Shown one piece after another: positions 45,087 through 54,413 of a DNA stretch of 64,000 nucleotides. The stretch's first letter is position 1. Each line of letters starts with the position of its first letter. Position numbers and translations under genes: made by a program. Location: contig NZ_QVEX01000018.1 in NCBI RefSeq assembly GCF_003434055.1, forward strand, positions 32,597 through 96,596. The letters are read 5' to 3'. The stretch is from Enterocloster aldenensis (lineage in GTDB: Bacteria; Bacillota; Clostridia; Lachnospirales; Lachnospiraceae). The notes beneath the pieces are model-generated. The model saw only the letters and a list, made by a program, of their open reading frames with translations. It did not search any database and was not told the origin of the DNA.

Positions 45087-46808
45087 ATGGCAGGAAGTAA
45101 TCAATATAGGGATTATATCAAGAGGTCTTTCCTCAGGTTTGCATTTTCCATCATTGCCCTGCTCTTTGTGCTGGTGGGACTGTTCCTGTTCATCAATGTG
45201 CAGCTGATCAGCGCAGGAGGGAACAGGAAGAATAACGCACGGCTGGGCGCTGTCCTTGATAAGCAGGTTAAGGCTTATGAGGAAGGGCTTTTGCGGTTCG
45301 GGTCGGATTACAGGATTTTAGAGGCTTTAAAAGACAGGGACAGCGGACGGGTTACCGAGGTAAACCGTCTGCTGTATGACTTTTCCAACGCACAGTCCAT
45401 ACGGTGCAGCTTTGTGCTGACAGACAGCGGCGGGGAGATTGTCAGCTCCAACCTGTTTGAGGGAAACCGGGAAATCTTCCTTAACAGCACGGTATTCCAA
45501 AGCATGTTTGAGAAAATGGCCGCGGAGCCGGATAAGATTTTCACAATGCCCAGCAGGCTCAATTATGCCCATGGCCAGGCAGGCGACCTGGCGCTGGCAC
45601 GGGCAGTATCCGGTCCGGACCGGGTGTATGGATACCTTTTCTTTGATTTGTCCGATGAACAGATTTACACGGCTGTCAGGGATTATCCGCTGGACGACGT
45701 AATCCTCACGGACCGGTATGATAACCTTATATTTTCCATCGGAAGACAGAGCGCCGACCCTATGGAGAAATATCCTGCGGGGAAGTACAGGATGGAGTGG
45801 CAGAAGGGGAACGTGGTCAAGGTGAACGGAAAACATTACCACGTGCAGAAAGAACTGCTGCCAGAGAGCACCCTGGTGCTCTATACCCTGGTATCCATGG
45901 AGTTCCAGCGCACCCTTGTCTCATATGGCATGATTTTCCTTCTCATCGTGGGCGTGCTGATGCTGATCATGATCACGCCCCTCTCGCTTCGGATTGCGGG
46001 AAAGAACCTGGAAGCCATTGATGAACTGCAGAACGCGGTGGCGGAAATGGGCCGCGGGAATATGGATTACAGGCTCCAGGGGCAGGTGTTTGATGAGTTT
46101 AAGGAGCTGGGGGACGCCTTCTTCAGCATGGTAACCCAGCGTGAGGAACTGATGCTGCATAACAGTGAATTGACGGAACGCAAGCGCATCATGGAAATCA
46201 AGCAGCTGGAGGAACAGTTTAACCCGCATTTTATTTTCAATGTGCTGGAAACCCTCCGCTATGAGATAGCCATTGATGCGGCCAAGGCATCTGATATGGT
46301 GATGGCATTCGCAAACCTGATGCGCTATAGCATTTATTATGGAAGCACCATTGTACCGCTGCAGACAGACATTGAATATATCAATGATTATCTGCTGCTT
46401 CAGAAAATGCGTTATAACCGGAGGCTGAACTATCATATAGATATACCGGAGGAGCTGATGGGCTGTAAGATACCAAAGCTCCTGCTCCAGCCCGTGGTGG
46501 AGAATTCCCTGGTCCACGGCATGAAGGATATCCGTTCCATTGCAATCAACATCAGCGCATGGAAGGAAAAGGGCCAGCTGAAGCTGTGTGTGGAGGACAA
46601 CGGCAGCGGTATCCGTGAAGAAAAACTGGAGGAACTGAGGAAAGGGCTGGAACGGGAGGACGTATACAGGGAACACATTGGCCTTTATAACTCCCACCGG
46701 GTGGTCCGCCTGCTTTACGGGCCGGAATCCGGCATGACCATTGAGAGCAGCCCTGGCAATGGCACCAAGGTAACGGTCACCCTTCCGGCAGATATGGAGG
46801 AAATATAA
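45087..46808 (+). CDS. YesM-type sensor histidine kinase, left module
   Basis: A 573-residue membrane kinase. One helix (residues ~17-38), an extracellular sensing domain of ~230 residues, a second helix (~275-300, FLLIVGVLMLIMITPLSL), a HAMP domain, then the His_kinase domain with phospho-acceptor His381 in QFNPHFIFNVLE. The HATPase domain has LLQPVVENSLVHGM (N box) and CVEDNGSGI (G1). Such kinases pair with AraC-type regulators to control sugar or nutrient uptake. GAGGAGGGG precedes the ATG. Its stop overlaps the regulator start by one base. Confidence 0.92.
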   Translation: MAGSNQYRDYIKRSFLRFAFSIIALLFVLVGLFLFINVQLISAGGNRKNNARLGAVLDKQVKAYEEGLLRFGSDYRILEALKDRDSGRVTEVNRLLYDFSNAQSIRCSFVLTDSGGEIVSSNLFEGNREIFLNSTVFQSMFEKMAAEPDKIFTMPSRLNYAHGQAGDLALARAVSGPDRVYGYLFFDLSDEQIYTAVRDYPLDDVILTDRYDNLIFSIGRQSADPMEKYPAGKYRMEWQKGNVVKVNGKHYHVQKELLPESTLVLYTLVSMEFQRTLVSYGMIFLLIVGVLMLIMITPLSLRIAGKNLEAIDELQNAVAEMGRGNMDYRLQGQVFDEFKELGDAFFSMVTQREELMLHNSELTERKRIMEIKQLEEQFNPHFIFNVLETLRYEIAIDAAKASDMVMAFANLMRYSIYYGSTIVPLQTDIEYINDYLLLQKMRYNRRLNYHIDIPEELMGCKIPKLLLQPVVENSLVHGMKDIRSIAINISAWKEKGQLKLCVEDNGSGIREEKLEELRKGLEREDVYREHIGLYNSHRVVRLLYGPESGMTIESSPGNGTKVTVTLPADMEEI

Positions 46809-47599
46809 TGTATAAAGTCCTGATTGTGGAAGACGAAGATATCATACGCAAAGGCCTGATGTTCATGGTAAACTGGCAGGAGGCTGGCTGTGTGGTCGTG
46901 GGCGAGGGAGTGGACGGCCAGGACGGACTTGAAAAAATCAGGGAGAACCGGCCGGACATTGTGATTGTGGATATTAACATGCCGGTCAAGGACGGCCTTG
47001 CCATGCTGGAGGAAAGCATAGGCCAGTATGGATATGACGCCATCATTGTTTCCGGCTACAGCGAGTTTGAATACGCCAGGAAGGCCATTGGGCTGGGGGT
47101 AACGGAATACCTGCTGAAACCGGTTAATTTTAATGAACTGTACGATGCCCTGGATAAAATCATACGGAAGCAGACGGCCGCGGCCAGGCTGCGGGACGAT
47201 ATGAAGCAGATTGATATGGAAAAGAAAAAGCTGGGCATACTGGACGGGATTTCCTGTGACAAGGTAAAGGAAGGGAACCGGTACGTGGAATTCATGATGG
47301 ATTACATAAAGGAACATTACTCCTCCCGGGTTTCCCTCACCGATGTCAGCGAACAGTGCGGCATGTCCTGCACCTATCTGGGCTCCAAGTTTAAAAGCGA
47401 TACAGGCTACACCTTCAACGATTTCCTGAACCGCTACCGGATGCAGAAAGCGGTGGAGCTTCTGAAGGAAAATAAATACAAGGTCTACGAAATCGCAGAC
47501 CTTGTGGGATTTTCCGATTATAAGTATTTTATCAAGGTGTTTAAGAAATACGTGGGCTGCTCCCCTGTGAAGTTCGTGGAGGGCGGCGCCTGCGAATAG
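46808..47599 (+). CDS. YesN-type response regulator (receiver plus AraC DNA-binding domain), left module
   Basis: A 263-residue regulator. The receiver domain has the acidic pocket EDED, phospho-acceptor Asp55 in IVIVDINMPVKDG, VSGYSEFEYA and the switch Lys in YLLKPVNF. The C-terminal AraC-type double HTH includes VSLTDVSEQCGMSCTYLGSKFK and VYEIADLVGFSDYKYFIKVFKKY. It should control the adjacent transporter. It ends 12 nt from the convergent SUFU-domain gene with no evident terminator between. Confidence 0.93.
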   Translation: MYKVLIVEDEDIIRKGLMFMVNWQEAGCVVVGEGVDGQDGLEKIRENRPDIVIVDINMPVKDGLAMLEESIGQYGYDAIIVSGYSEFEYARKAIGLGVTEYLLKPVNFNELYDALDKIIRKQTAAARLRDDMKQIDMEKKKLGILDGISCDKVKEGNRYVEFMMDYIKEHYSSRVSLTDVSEQCGMSCTYLGSKFKSDTGYTFNDFLNRYRMQKAVELLKENKYKVYEIADLVGFSDYKYFIKVFKKYVGCSPVKFVEGGACE

Positions 47600-47611
47600 G
47601 GGGATTCCTGC

Positions 47612-48385
47612 TTATCCCGCCCTGAAATCCTCACAGTAATTGGGGCGGTGGATATCCAGTATCATGGGCAGGTTCCTGTCACAGAACCGCTTATCCAGGG
47701 CTTCCATCCCAAATTCCAGCTTATACTCTATTTCTTCCCTGTAAACAGGCACCACCATGTAGAAGTTGATTTCCGTTCCATCCTCTGCCTGCATAGAGCC
47801 CATATCGCCGCCTGTCTGCACCAGCACCACCCCGCCCATCTCAGTTTCAGCACACAGGGGTCCGTATTCAGCCCCGTTGGGTATGGTGTGGCCCCAGCCC
47901 AGCCATGTATGGTACTCATGGGGGAACCTGGCCAGGTATTTAATCAGTCTGATGGGCCAGTACTCACTGTCCGGTATGTCGGAATCCAGCTGTCCGGTTT
48001 CTCCCGGATTCCACTCCCCCGGAAGGAACATGAACAGTTCCGCGTGCTTTAAATCCTCCCTGTCCGCGATCTCCTCGGGAAGGGTCATGGGCATGTCGCT
48101 CATGCCGGTGGTATACATCACATAATAGGGTCTTTCCTCTGTTGGCCGCATGATGTTCACATCAATGTGCACCAGGTCCGATATCAGTTCATGATAGACA
48201 AACTCCTCCCGGTTGGGAAACAGGGCCTTAAAATGCCCGCTGATTTCCTCTGCATATTCCCCGTATGCCTGGGGCGGACGCCACGCCTCATGTTCCGTTT
48301 CCTCATACCGGTATACCGGACTGCCTCCCTTTGTCACCTCACTGGCCTTTGGCCCTTTCTTTAACAGCTTGTCCAACAATCCCAT
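47612..48385 (-). CDS. SUFU (suppressor of fused)-domain protein
   Basis: A 257-residue cytoplasmic protein. After a Lys-rich start come HIDVNIMRPTEERPYYVMYTTGMSDMPM, ELFMFLPGEWN, PIRLIKYLARFPHEY, WLGWGHTIPNG and INFYMVVPVYREEIEYKLEFG (first parts quoted), which match bacterial SUFU-like domains. Bacterial SUFU proteins often act as immunity proteins of polymorphic toxins, but no toxin gene is adjacent, so the role here is open. Its start lies inside the end of the diguanylate cyclase gene (47-nt overlap in another frame), so it is probably translationally coupled. Confidence 0.85.
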   Translation of the reverse strand: MGLLDKLLKKGPKASEVTKGGSPVYRYEETEHEAWRPPQAYGEYAEEISGHFKALFPNREEFVYHELISDLVHIDVNIMRPTEERPYYVMYTTGMSDMPMTLPEEIADREDLKHAELFMFLPGEWNPGETGQLDSDIPDSEYWPIRLIKYLARFPHEYHTWLGWGHTIPNGAEYGPLCAETEMGGVVLVQTGGDMGSMQAEDGTEINFYMVVPVYREEIEYKLEFGMEALDKRFCDRNLPMILDIHRPNYCEDFRAG

Positions 48386-49541
48386 CTCCGTCCTCCCGCT
48401 TCATCCTGTCTTCATAAAACTTCTGCTTCTTCATGTACATGTTCTTATCCGCCCTGCGGCAGGTGCTGAACAGGTCATTATCCGTATCCGCGTCATAAAT
48501 GGCTGCTCCCCAGGCAAATGTAAGTCCCGGCATGAAAGCCAGTTTTTCAAACTCCTCCTCCAGCCTGCCGGCAAAACCCCTTATCCTCTCCTCACTGGCT
48601 CCCGGCATCACCACCACGAACTCATCCCCGCCAATGCGGTACATAATCCCATCCTCCGGCCCCATATTCAGATATGCCTGGGAAATACAGGTAATGTATC
48701 TGTCCCCTGTCTCATGCCCCATGGTGTCATTAATATGTTTCAGGCTGTTTAGGTCAATCAGGATGAAACCCGTGTCCTTTTCCTTCTTAGCCGCAATCCG
48801 GTTCTTCATATCCAGCTGGTAGGCATTCCTGTTCTTAAGCCTGGTCAGGTAGTCCATGTTGGACATATCCCTATAAAATGGATTGGAAATCCGTCGGAAC
48901 AGATACCTGGACACCAGGCTGGCAGCCAGACTGAACAACAGGATGAATACCGGCAGCACACGCCGCAGGTTCTGGTATACCTGATACTGGTGGTCTGCCC
49001 GGAACTCAATCCCGACCACGCCGATGATTTCCTCCCCTTCATAAATCGGAAGGTAAGTGATGAAGATTTTCCCCCAGTCTGTTTTCTTAATCTTGTCCGG
49101 CAGTACACGTTCCCCATTTAACGCCCGCTGCATGTCCGGATAAATCTCCCGTTCAATGGGGTCGCCCGGATACCTGAAATCCGCATCCACAGGGTCCAGG
49201 CAGTCCACCACATAGACAAACTCCCCGGCATCGTTCATCTTGGCAGTGTACAGGTACATGACGCCCGTAATCTCCTTTACCCGCTGGAAGCGGTCATGCA
49301 TCCTCTGGTAATCCTCCTTCTGCACATCCCCGGGACCGGATATATGCTTGAACGTATCCGTATCCATCCTTTCACCGATATAGGAATAGATATGTTCCGC
49401 CTGGTCGTTCAGGCTCCTGAGCATGTCATTGTACGTGATCCTGTACTGTACCATAAAAATAGAATAGGAAAGAATGGCCACAATGACCGCTGTAAATAAC
49501 GATACCTGAACATCCACTCTCCGCCACAGCTCTGATTTCAT
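48339..49541 (-). CDS. Membrane diguanylate cyclase with extracellular sensing domain
   Basis: A 400-residue protein. Helix 1 (residues ~13-32), an extracellular Cache-like domain (~33-195) that includes YLYTAKMNDAGEFVYVVD and GIEFRADHQYQVY, helix 2 (~205-225), then a GGDEF domain with NAYQLDMKNRI, LIDLNSLKHINDTMGH and the active site RIGGDEFVVVMP. It makes cyclic di-GMP from two GTP. The inhibitory RxxD site usual before GGDEF is absent (GPEDGIMYR), so product inhibition may be weak. ATG 49541 is preferred, with AAGGAG 11 nt upstream; a longer frame starts at 49601. Confidence 0.9.
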   Translation of the reverse strand: MKSELWRRVDVQVSLFTAVIVAILSYSIFMVQYRITYNDMLRSLNDQAEHIYSYIGERMDTDTFKHISGPGDVQKEDYQRMHDRFQRVKEITGVMYLYTAKMNDAGEFVYVVDCLDPVDADFRYPGDPIEREIYPDMQRALNGERVLPDKIKKTDWGKIFITYLPIYEGEEIIGVVGIEFRADHQYQVYQNLRRVLPVFILLFSLAASLVSRYLFRRISNPFYRDMSNMDYLTRLKNRNAYQLDMKNRIAAKKEKDTGFILIDLNSLKHINDTMGHETGDRYITCISQAYLNMGPEDGIMYRIGGDEFVVVMPGASEERIRGFAGRLEEEFEKLAFMPGLTFAWGAAIYDADTDNDLFSTCRRADKNMYMKKQKFYEDRMKREDGDGIVGQAVKERAKGQ

Positions 49542-49647
49542 ATAAGACCATTCTCCTTCAGAAAATGTTATTCTCAGGGAGACCGCACGGATTCCCTGCA
49601 TTTTCCAGTATTCCTACTGATATTATAACCGCAGTCCCCCTGTTTGT

Positions 49648-50490
49648 CTATGCGCGGTCCCCATCTTTTCCTTCCATATATACAGGCACCATCACCCTGA
49701 CCACATAATCCTCATATCCCTTAACCGTCAGTTCATCCAACAGCAGGTCCTCATACCACATTTCCCCGGTAACCCGCCCAATTTCCCTGGAAAATCCTGT
49801 AATCCGTTCATAAGGCGCCTCCATATCCCAGGCATAACCCCGGTAATACATCTCCACATATTCACCGGCAGGGCGTTTCATGACCTTGGGGGAGGCCGCC
49901 CTCTTCTCAAGCTTTGTATAGACCTTTACGTATTTGTCAAACAATCCTTTTTCCAAATCCTCCTTCAGGCAGATGGAGCCCACCGCCCCCATGGCGCCGT
50001 GGTATTTTTCCTGCTCCCTTACATGCTCTGCAATCTCCACGGCTGTCCTGCGCTCATCCGAAGCCGTGATGTCGGATACCAGAAGGAACTCTTCCCTGTG
50101 CCCCACCAGCATGGGGACACCCAGGGGCACATTCAGGGCAGCGGTTATATTGTTCTTTTCATTGCGTATGAACCGCTTCATCTGTTTCAGGTGCTCAATC
50201 TCCCTGTCTATCTGCTTCTCCTTTTCATCCATCATTTTCATGAACCGTTCCGGCGAGCGGTTCTCAATGTATTCCTTGATTTCCTCCAGGGGCATGCCCA
50301 GCTTCTGCAGCGCCTTGATGACCTCGAACACATCCATCTGCCAGACAAAATAGTAACGGTATCCGTTCTCCTCCTTCAGCGCAGGTGATAAGAGGCCTAT
50401 CTGGTCATAGTGGAACAGGGTGTGTTTCTTAACCCCCAGTATCCGTGCAAATTCCCCGGTTGTAAAATACAGTTCAGTGCGGTTTTCCAT
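49648..50490 (-). CDS. MerR-family regulator with GyrI-like effector domain (BmrR/BltR type)
   Basis: A 280-residue activator. The N-terminal winged helix is YFTTGEFARILGVKKHTLFHYDQIGLL, followed by NGYRYYFVWQMDVFEVIKAL and a long dimerisation coiled-coil (KQIDREIEHLKQMKRFIRNEKN). The C-terminal ~150 residues resemble GyrI-like drug-binding domains. MerR proteins of this kind sense hydrophobic drugs and activate exporter promoters with long spacers. It is divergent from a MATE exporter whose promoter has exactly such a spacer. GAGGAG precedes the ATG. Confidence 0.9.
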   Translation of the reverse strand: MENRTELYFTTGEFARILGVKKHTLFHYDQIGLLSPALKEENGYRYYFVWQMDVFEVIKALQKLGMPLEEIKEYIENRSPERFMKMMDEKEKQIDREIEHLKQMKRFIRNEKNNITAALNVPLGVPMLVGHREEFLLVSDITASDERRTAVEIAEHVREQEKYHGAMGAVGSICLKEDLEKGLFDKYVKVYTKLEKRAASPKVMKRPAGEYVEMYYRGYAWDMEAPYERITGFSREIGRVTGEMWYEDLLLDELTVKGYEDYVVRVMVPVYMEGKDGDRA

Positions 50491-50505
50491 TTTTTCAATC
50501 TCCTC

Positions 50506-50536
50506 TTGACTATCGGGTAACCCTATACTATATGAT
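50506..50536 (+). promoter_or_regulatory. MerR-type promoter of the MATE exporter gene
   Basis: -35 TTGACT (50506-50511) and -10 TATGAT (50531-50536) are separated by 19 bp, the long spacer of MerR-activated promoters. The spacer ATCGGGTAACCCTATACTA matches the promoter at 59921 in its first 15 positions except one base. Confidence 0.8.
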
Positions 50537-50579
50537 AATACCTGCGGCTGAAATTTACAATAGAATCAGGAGTATTTTT

Positions 50580-51908
50580 ATGAGTCATTCATTATCAAAA
50601 AAATTTACCTTCGGGTCTTTATTGATGTTTGCCATGCCAACCACCATCATGATGGTTGTCATGTCCCTGTACACCATCGTGGACGGCGTATTCGTCTCCA
50701 GGTATGTAAGCACCAATGCCCTGTCCTCCATTAATATCGTATATCCCATCATCAATATCGTGCTGGGCTTAAGCGTCATGCTCTCCACGGGAAGCAGCGC
50801 CATTGTTGCCAAAAAAATGGGTGAAGGCCGCCCTGACAGCGCCAGAGGGACCTTCACCATGATTATTATGTTAAATATTGCGGCCGGACTGGTCATTGCC
50901 ATCCTGGGCAACCTGTTTGCCACGCCCCTGTCCCTGCTTTTAGGTTCCAGCGAAGTCCTCTTAAAGGACTGCGTCACCTATCTGCGATGGCAGCTGGCAT
51001 TTGCCCCGGCCCTGATGCTCCAGATCCAGTTCCAGATGTATTTTGTCACCGAAGGGCGGCCGGGCATCGGCCTGTTCCTGACCCTTCTGGCCGGGGTGGC
51101 CAACGCTGTGCTTGACTATGTGCTGATCGTGCCCATGGGGCTTGGGATTGCAGGCGCGGCCATTGCCACGGTAACCGGTTACATGATACCGGCTGTCATT
51201 GGCCTTATTTATTTTTCATATGCAAGAAACTCCCTGTGGCTGGTACGTCCCCGCATGGAAAAGGGGGAGCTTAAGGACACCTGCATCAACGGTTCCTCAG
51301 AAATGGTGACCAACCTTTCATCCGGCATCATCACCTTCCTGTTCAACCTGGCCATGATGCATTTTGCAGGGGAGGACGGGGTTGCCGCCATCACCATCAT
51401 CCAGTACTCCCAGTTCCTGCTGAACGCGCTGTTCATGGGCTTTTCCCAGGGCGTCTCACCGGTAATCAGCTTTAACTACGGAAGCAGGAACCAGGAACAG
51501 CTCAGGCAGGTGTTTAAGACCTCCCTTCTCTTTACCCTTGCGACCTCGGCAGCCACCTTCCTGCTGGCCCAGCTGGGCGGAAGCATTGTGGTGGGCATAT
51601 TCGCGGAGCCCGGCAGCCCGGTCTACGGCCTGGCCCGCCATGGCTTTACCATATTTGCCTTCAGCTTCCTGTTCTCAGGCTTTACCATATTTGCATCCGC
51701 CCTGTTTACCGCGCTTTCGGACGGACGGATATCCGCCGTCATCTCCTTTGTGCGCACCTTTGGCCTTATCATCACAAGCCTTATGGTCCTGCCCTTCCTG
51801 ATCGGGGTGGACGGCGTGTGGCTGGCGATTCCCATCGCGGAACTGGGCGGCCTGCTTTTAAGTATCCATTATATGAGGAAATACCGCAGCACCTACCACT
51901 ATGCCTAA
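50580..51908 (+). CDS. MATE-family multidrug efflux transporter
   Basis: A 442-residue membrane protein with 12 predicted helices in two halves. LLMFAMPTTIMMVVMSLYTIVDGVFVSRYV at the start, the first-half SSINIVYPI and the middle FSQGVSPVISFNYGSRNQEQLRQVF are typical of the MepA-like MATE branch. It exports cationic drugs in exchange for Na+ or H+. ATG 50580 was chosen with CAGGAG 7 nt upstream; an earlier ATG at 50532 overlaps the -10. Its stop is 2 nt from the convergent response-regulator gene. Confidence 0.92.
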   Translation: MSHSLSKKFTFGSLLMFAMPTTIMMVVMSLYTIVDGVFVSRYVSTNALSSINIVYPIINIVLGLSVMLSTGSSAIVAKKMGEGRPDSARGTFTMIIMLNIAAGLVIAILGNLFATPLSLLLGSSEVLLKDCVTYLRWQLAFAPALMLQIQFQMYFVTEGRPGIGLFLTLLAGVANAVLDYVLIVPMGLGIAGAAIATVTGYMIPAVIGLIYFSYARNSLWLVRPRMEKGELKDTCINGSSEMVTNLSSGIITFLFNLAMMHFAGEDGVAAITIIQYSQFLLNALFMGFSQGVSPVISFNYGSRNQEQLRQVFKTSLLFTLATSAATFLLAQLGGSIVVGIFAEPGSPVYGLARHGFTIFAFSFLFSGFTIFASALFTALSDGRISAVISFVRTFGLIITSLMVLPFLIGVDGVWLAIPIAELGGLLLSIHYMRKYRSTYHYA

Positions 51909-51910
51909 TA

Positions 51911-52687
51911 CTACATCCCCTTTATGAACTTGGTGGGCGACTTAAGCGTGTATTTCTTAAACACGGAGCAGAAGTGCTTATAATCCGTGAACCCGGTGGC
52001 CTCGGATATCTCGCTGATGCGGTACTGCCTTGTGTTCAGCATGGCAACCGCCTGCTGCACCCTGTATTTGTTCAGGAAATCCAGGAACGTCTGCTCCGTC
52101 ACCTCCTTGAACTTCCTGCTGAGATAGCTGGCGCTGACCCCCAGTTCCTCCGAAATCCCCTCAATACTGATCTTCTCGGCAAAATGCTCCTTGATCTTCC
52201 CAATGGCCCTGGACACATACTGGTTCTCCGAAAGGTCCAGCTGCATGTAATACTCCAGGTTCATGGTCCCGCCCTCCAGCTCCGCCTGCTCCAGCGCGTG
52301 TTCCACCTGCCTGGCGCTGGCAATCTCCTCCTCCAGCCTTTTCATGATTCCTGCCAGCGCCTCCTCGTCCACAGGCTTTAGGATGTATTCACATACCCTG
52401 GCCTCAATGGCCCTCCTGGCATATTCAAAGTCAGCATAGCTGGTCAGGAGGATACTTTTGAATTTTACCTGCTTCGATGCCTTCTTAATCATTTCAATCC
52501 CATCCATGAACGGCATGCAGATATCCGTAATCACCACATCCGGGCGGCATTCCAGAATTTTTTCATATCCGTCCTTACCGTCCGACGCCTCTGCCACCAC
52601 CACGCAGCCCATAGAAAGCCAGTCCGTGGTGTACACAAGGCCTTTTCGTATCATATCCTCATCTTCTGCAATCAAGACGCGCAGCAT
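51911..52687 (-). CDS. YesN-type response regulator, right module
   Basis: A 258-residue receiver-AraC regulator. Phospho-acceptor Asp55 is in VVITDICMPFMDG; the switch Lys is in YILKPVDEEAL; the DNA-binding part has ISIEGISEELGVSASYLSRKFK and ISEISEATGFTDYKHFCSVFKKY. It is paralogous to the left-module regulator along its length. It follows the kinase gene by 16 nt. A 20-bp-spaced direct repeat upstream of the module's main binding-protein gene (59776-59803) is a candidate target. Confidence 0.93.
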   Translation of the reverse strand: MLRVLIAEDEDMIRKGLVYTTDWLSMGCVVVAEASDGKDGYEKILECRPDVVITDICMPFMDGIEMIKKASKQVKFKSILLTSYADFEYARRAIEARVCEYILKPVDEEALAGIMKRLEEEIASARQVEHALEQAELEGGTMNLEYYMQLDLSENQYVSRAIGKIKEHFAEKISIEGISEELGVSASYLSRKFKEVTEQTFLDFLNKYRVQQAVAMLNTRQYRISEISEATGFTDYKHFCSVFKKYTLKSPTKFIKGM

Positions 52688-52703
52688 CCGTTTTCCTCCC
52701 TTT

Positions 52704-54413
52704 TTAAGCGCCCGGTCCCCATGACGGTTCCCGGTCAGCAGGCAGCGTCACCACCAGGGTGGTGCCATGCCCCTCCGTACTTCTGATTTCCACCCCGTAA
52801 GGCCGTCCATACAGGATTGCAATCCTCCGGTGTATGTTGTAAAGCCCTGAATGCCTGCTGGTATTCTCCTTCTGCTCCAGCACGGCGTTCAGCTCACTTA
52901 AGTTTTCCTGGGAAATCCCAACCCCGTCATCACGGCATATCATAATAAGATTTCCCTGGTAGATATATGCCTTCAGCTCCACCTTAAGGTTCAGCTGGCT
53001 GCCGAACCCGTATTTAACTGCGTTCTCAATCATGGGCTGGAGGACCAGCTTTGGTATCCTGCAGTCCATGGCCTCCGGCTCCACCTCAATCTGGTATTCC
53101 AGCCTGGAACCGAACCTGCGCTTAAGGATGGTCATGTAATTCTCCAGATGCTCCAGATCCTCCTTAAGGGTCACCTGGTCCTTGCTCCCGTCCAGGCTGT
53201 AGCGCAGGAGATTGGACAGGGAAAATACCATCCGCTCTGCCGTGGCCGGCTCCAGCCTGCACATGTACCGTATGTTTTCCAGGGTATTGTAAAGGAAATG
53301 GGGGTTGAACTGGGATTCCAGCTGTTTGTTCTGGGCCATGGCAACCAGCTCGGTCATCTTCCGGTTATTCTCCATCTGGGTTTTCAGGCTGGCGATTGTC
53401 TCATTATACGCATCCGCGATGATACGGAACTCATTCTCGCTGTCAATGCGGATGGAGGTCTCCAGGTTGCCGGTCCTGGCATTCTCCATCACATCCAGTA
53501 TACGGTAAAAGTCCTCTGTCTTTTTTTCCGTCATCTTCCTGGACCGCAGCAGCATCCACAGGGTCATGAGGATCAGCGCCGTTATGACCAGGGCGCTGCT
53601 TAAGGACAGGGAGATCACAATGTTCTGGATGTCCGAGATGGAATAAACCTGGAACAACTGCCGGTAGGCCGGCTGCCTTGCCGCCAGGTACATCTGCCTG
53701 TCGTGGGACAAAAAGCGCCCTGCTCCTGAAAGGGCTCCCAGGACCTGGTTGCTTTTATTGACAAAATGATAGTTGCTGCACGCATAGACCCATCCATAGG
53801 AATCCGTGATGATGGTCTGCGTCTCCAGCCGGTCCAGCATCTTCTGCATCTGGCTGCTGGGAATGGAGCATACCACATATCCCACGGTCTGCCCCTCCGA
53901 CTCCACGCTGCGTCCAAGGGCAACCGCGCCCTGCTGGCTCTTCCATCCGTCCACCAGCTTTACGGCTGTCTGCCCGGGCCATCTGTCCATGTGCCAGAAT
54001 ATGCCCCAGGAAGTCCCCTCCTTCACATCCAGATACTCAGGCCGGCCCGGCTGGCTGGACAGCAGGATATTCCTGTCCCGGTCCAGTATATAAAGGTTCC
54101 CTTTTATCTCCAGGCCATTGGTCATACCGTAAAACCCTTCAAATATCCCGGCCTTCCTCCTGGTGTCCAGGGTGCCTGTGAACAGGTCAGGCTGCCCGGC
54201 CAGACGGACCAGTCCCTCCTCGTAGCGTCCCAGGACCCGCTCCAGTTCCCCAGCCACATAACCGTTGTTGGATACGGTAATGCTCCTTCTCCCATGGATA
54301 AGGGCCACCATGAACACCACTCCGCAGAGCAGCGTGAATACCACGGCCGGAACAATGGCATAGTAGATGAACATGTGCTGGAGTTCGTCCCTGAAATACT
54401 TCTCTTTTTTCAT
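52704..54413 (-). CDS. YesM-type sensor histidine kinase, right module
   Basis: A 569-residue kinase. Helix 1 (residues ~15-38), an extracellular domain with RSITVSNNGYVAGELERVLGRYEEG, helix 2 (~275-297), HAMP, then the acceptor His372 in QFNPHFLYNTLENIRY. The ATPase domain has LVLQPMIENAVKYGF and CRDDGVGISQENL. Its start overlaps the stop of the small binding-protein gene upstream by 4 nt, so kinase and binding protein are made together, pointing to a ligand-bound binding protein as the signal. Confidence 0.93.
   Translation of the reverse strand: MKKEKYFRDELQHMFIYYAIVPAVVFTLLCGVVFMVALIHGRRSITVSNNGYVAGELERVLGRYEEGLVRLAGQPDLFTGTLDTRRKAGIFEGFYGMTNGLEIKGNLYILDRDRNILLSSQPGRPEYLDVKEGTSWGIFWHMDRWPGQTAVKLVDGWKSQQGAVALGRSVESEGQTVGYVVCSIPSSQMQKMLDRLETQTIITDSYGWVYACSNYHFVNKSNQVLGALSGAGRFLSHDRQMYLAARQPAYRQLFQVYSISDIQNIVISLSLSSALVITALILMTLWMLLRSRKMTEKKTEDFYRILDVMENARTGNLETSIRIDSENEFRIIADAYNETIASLKTQMENNRKMTELVAMAQNKQLESQFNPHFLYNTLENIRYMCRLEPATAERMVFSLSNLLRYSLDGSKDQVTLKEDLEHLENYMTILKRRFGSRLEYQIEVEPEAMDCRIPKLVLQPMIENAVKYGFGSQLNLKVELKAYIYQGNLIMICRDDGVGISQENLSELNAVLEQKENTSRHSGLYNIHRRIAILYGRPYGVEIRSTEGHGTTLVVTLPADREPSWGPGA

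Noticed and set aside
47600..47611. Polymorphic toxin-immunity locus around the SUFU gene
   Set aside because: No toxin-like or secretion-tagged large gene is adjacent to the SUFU gene.
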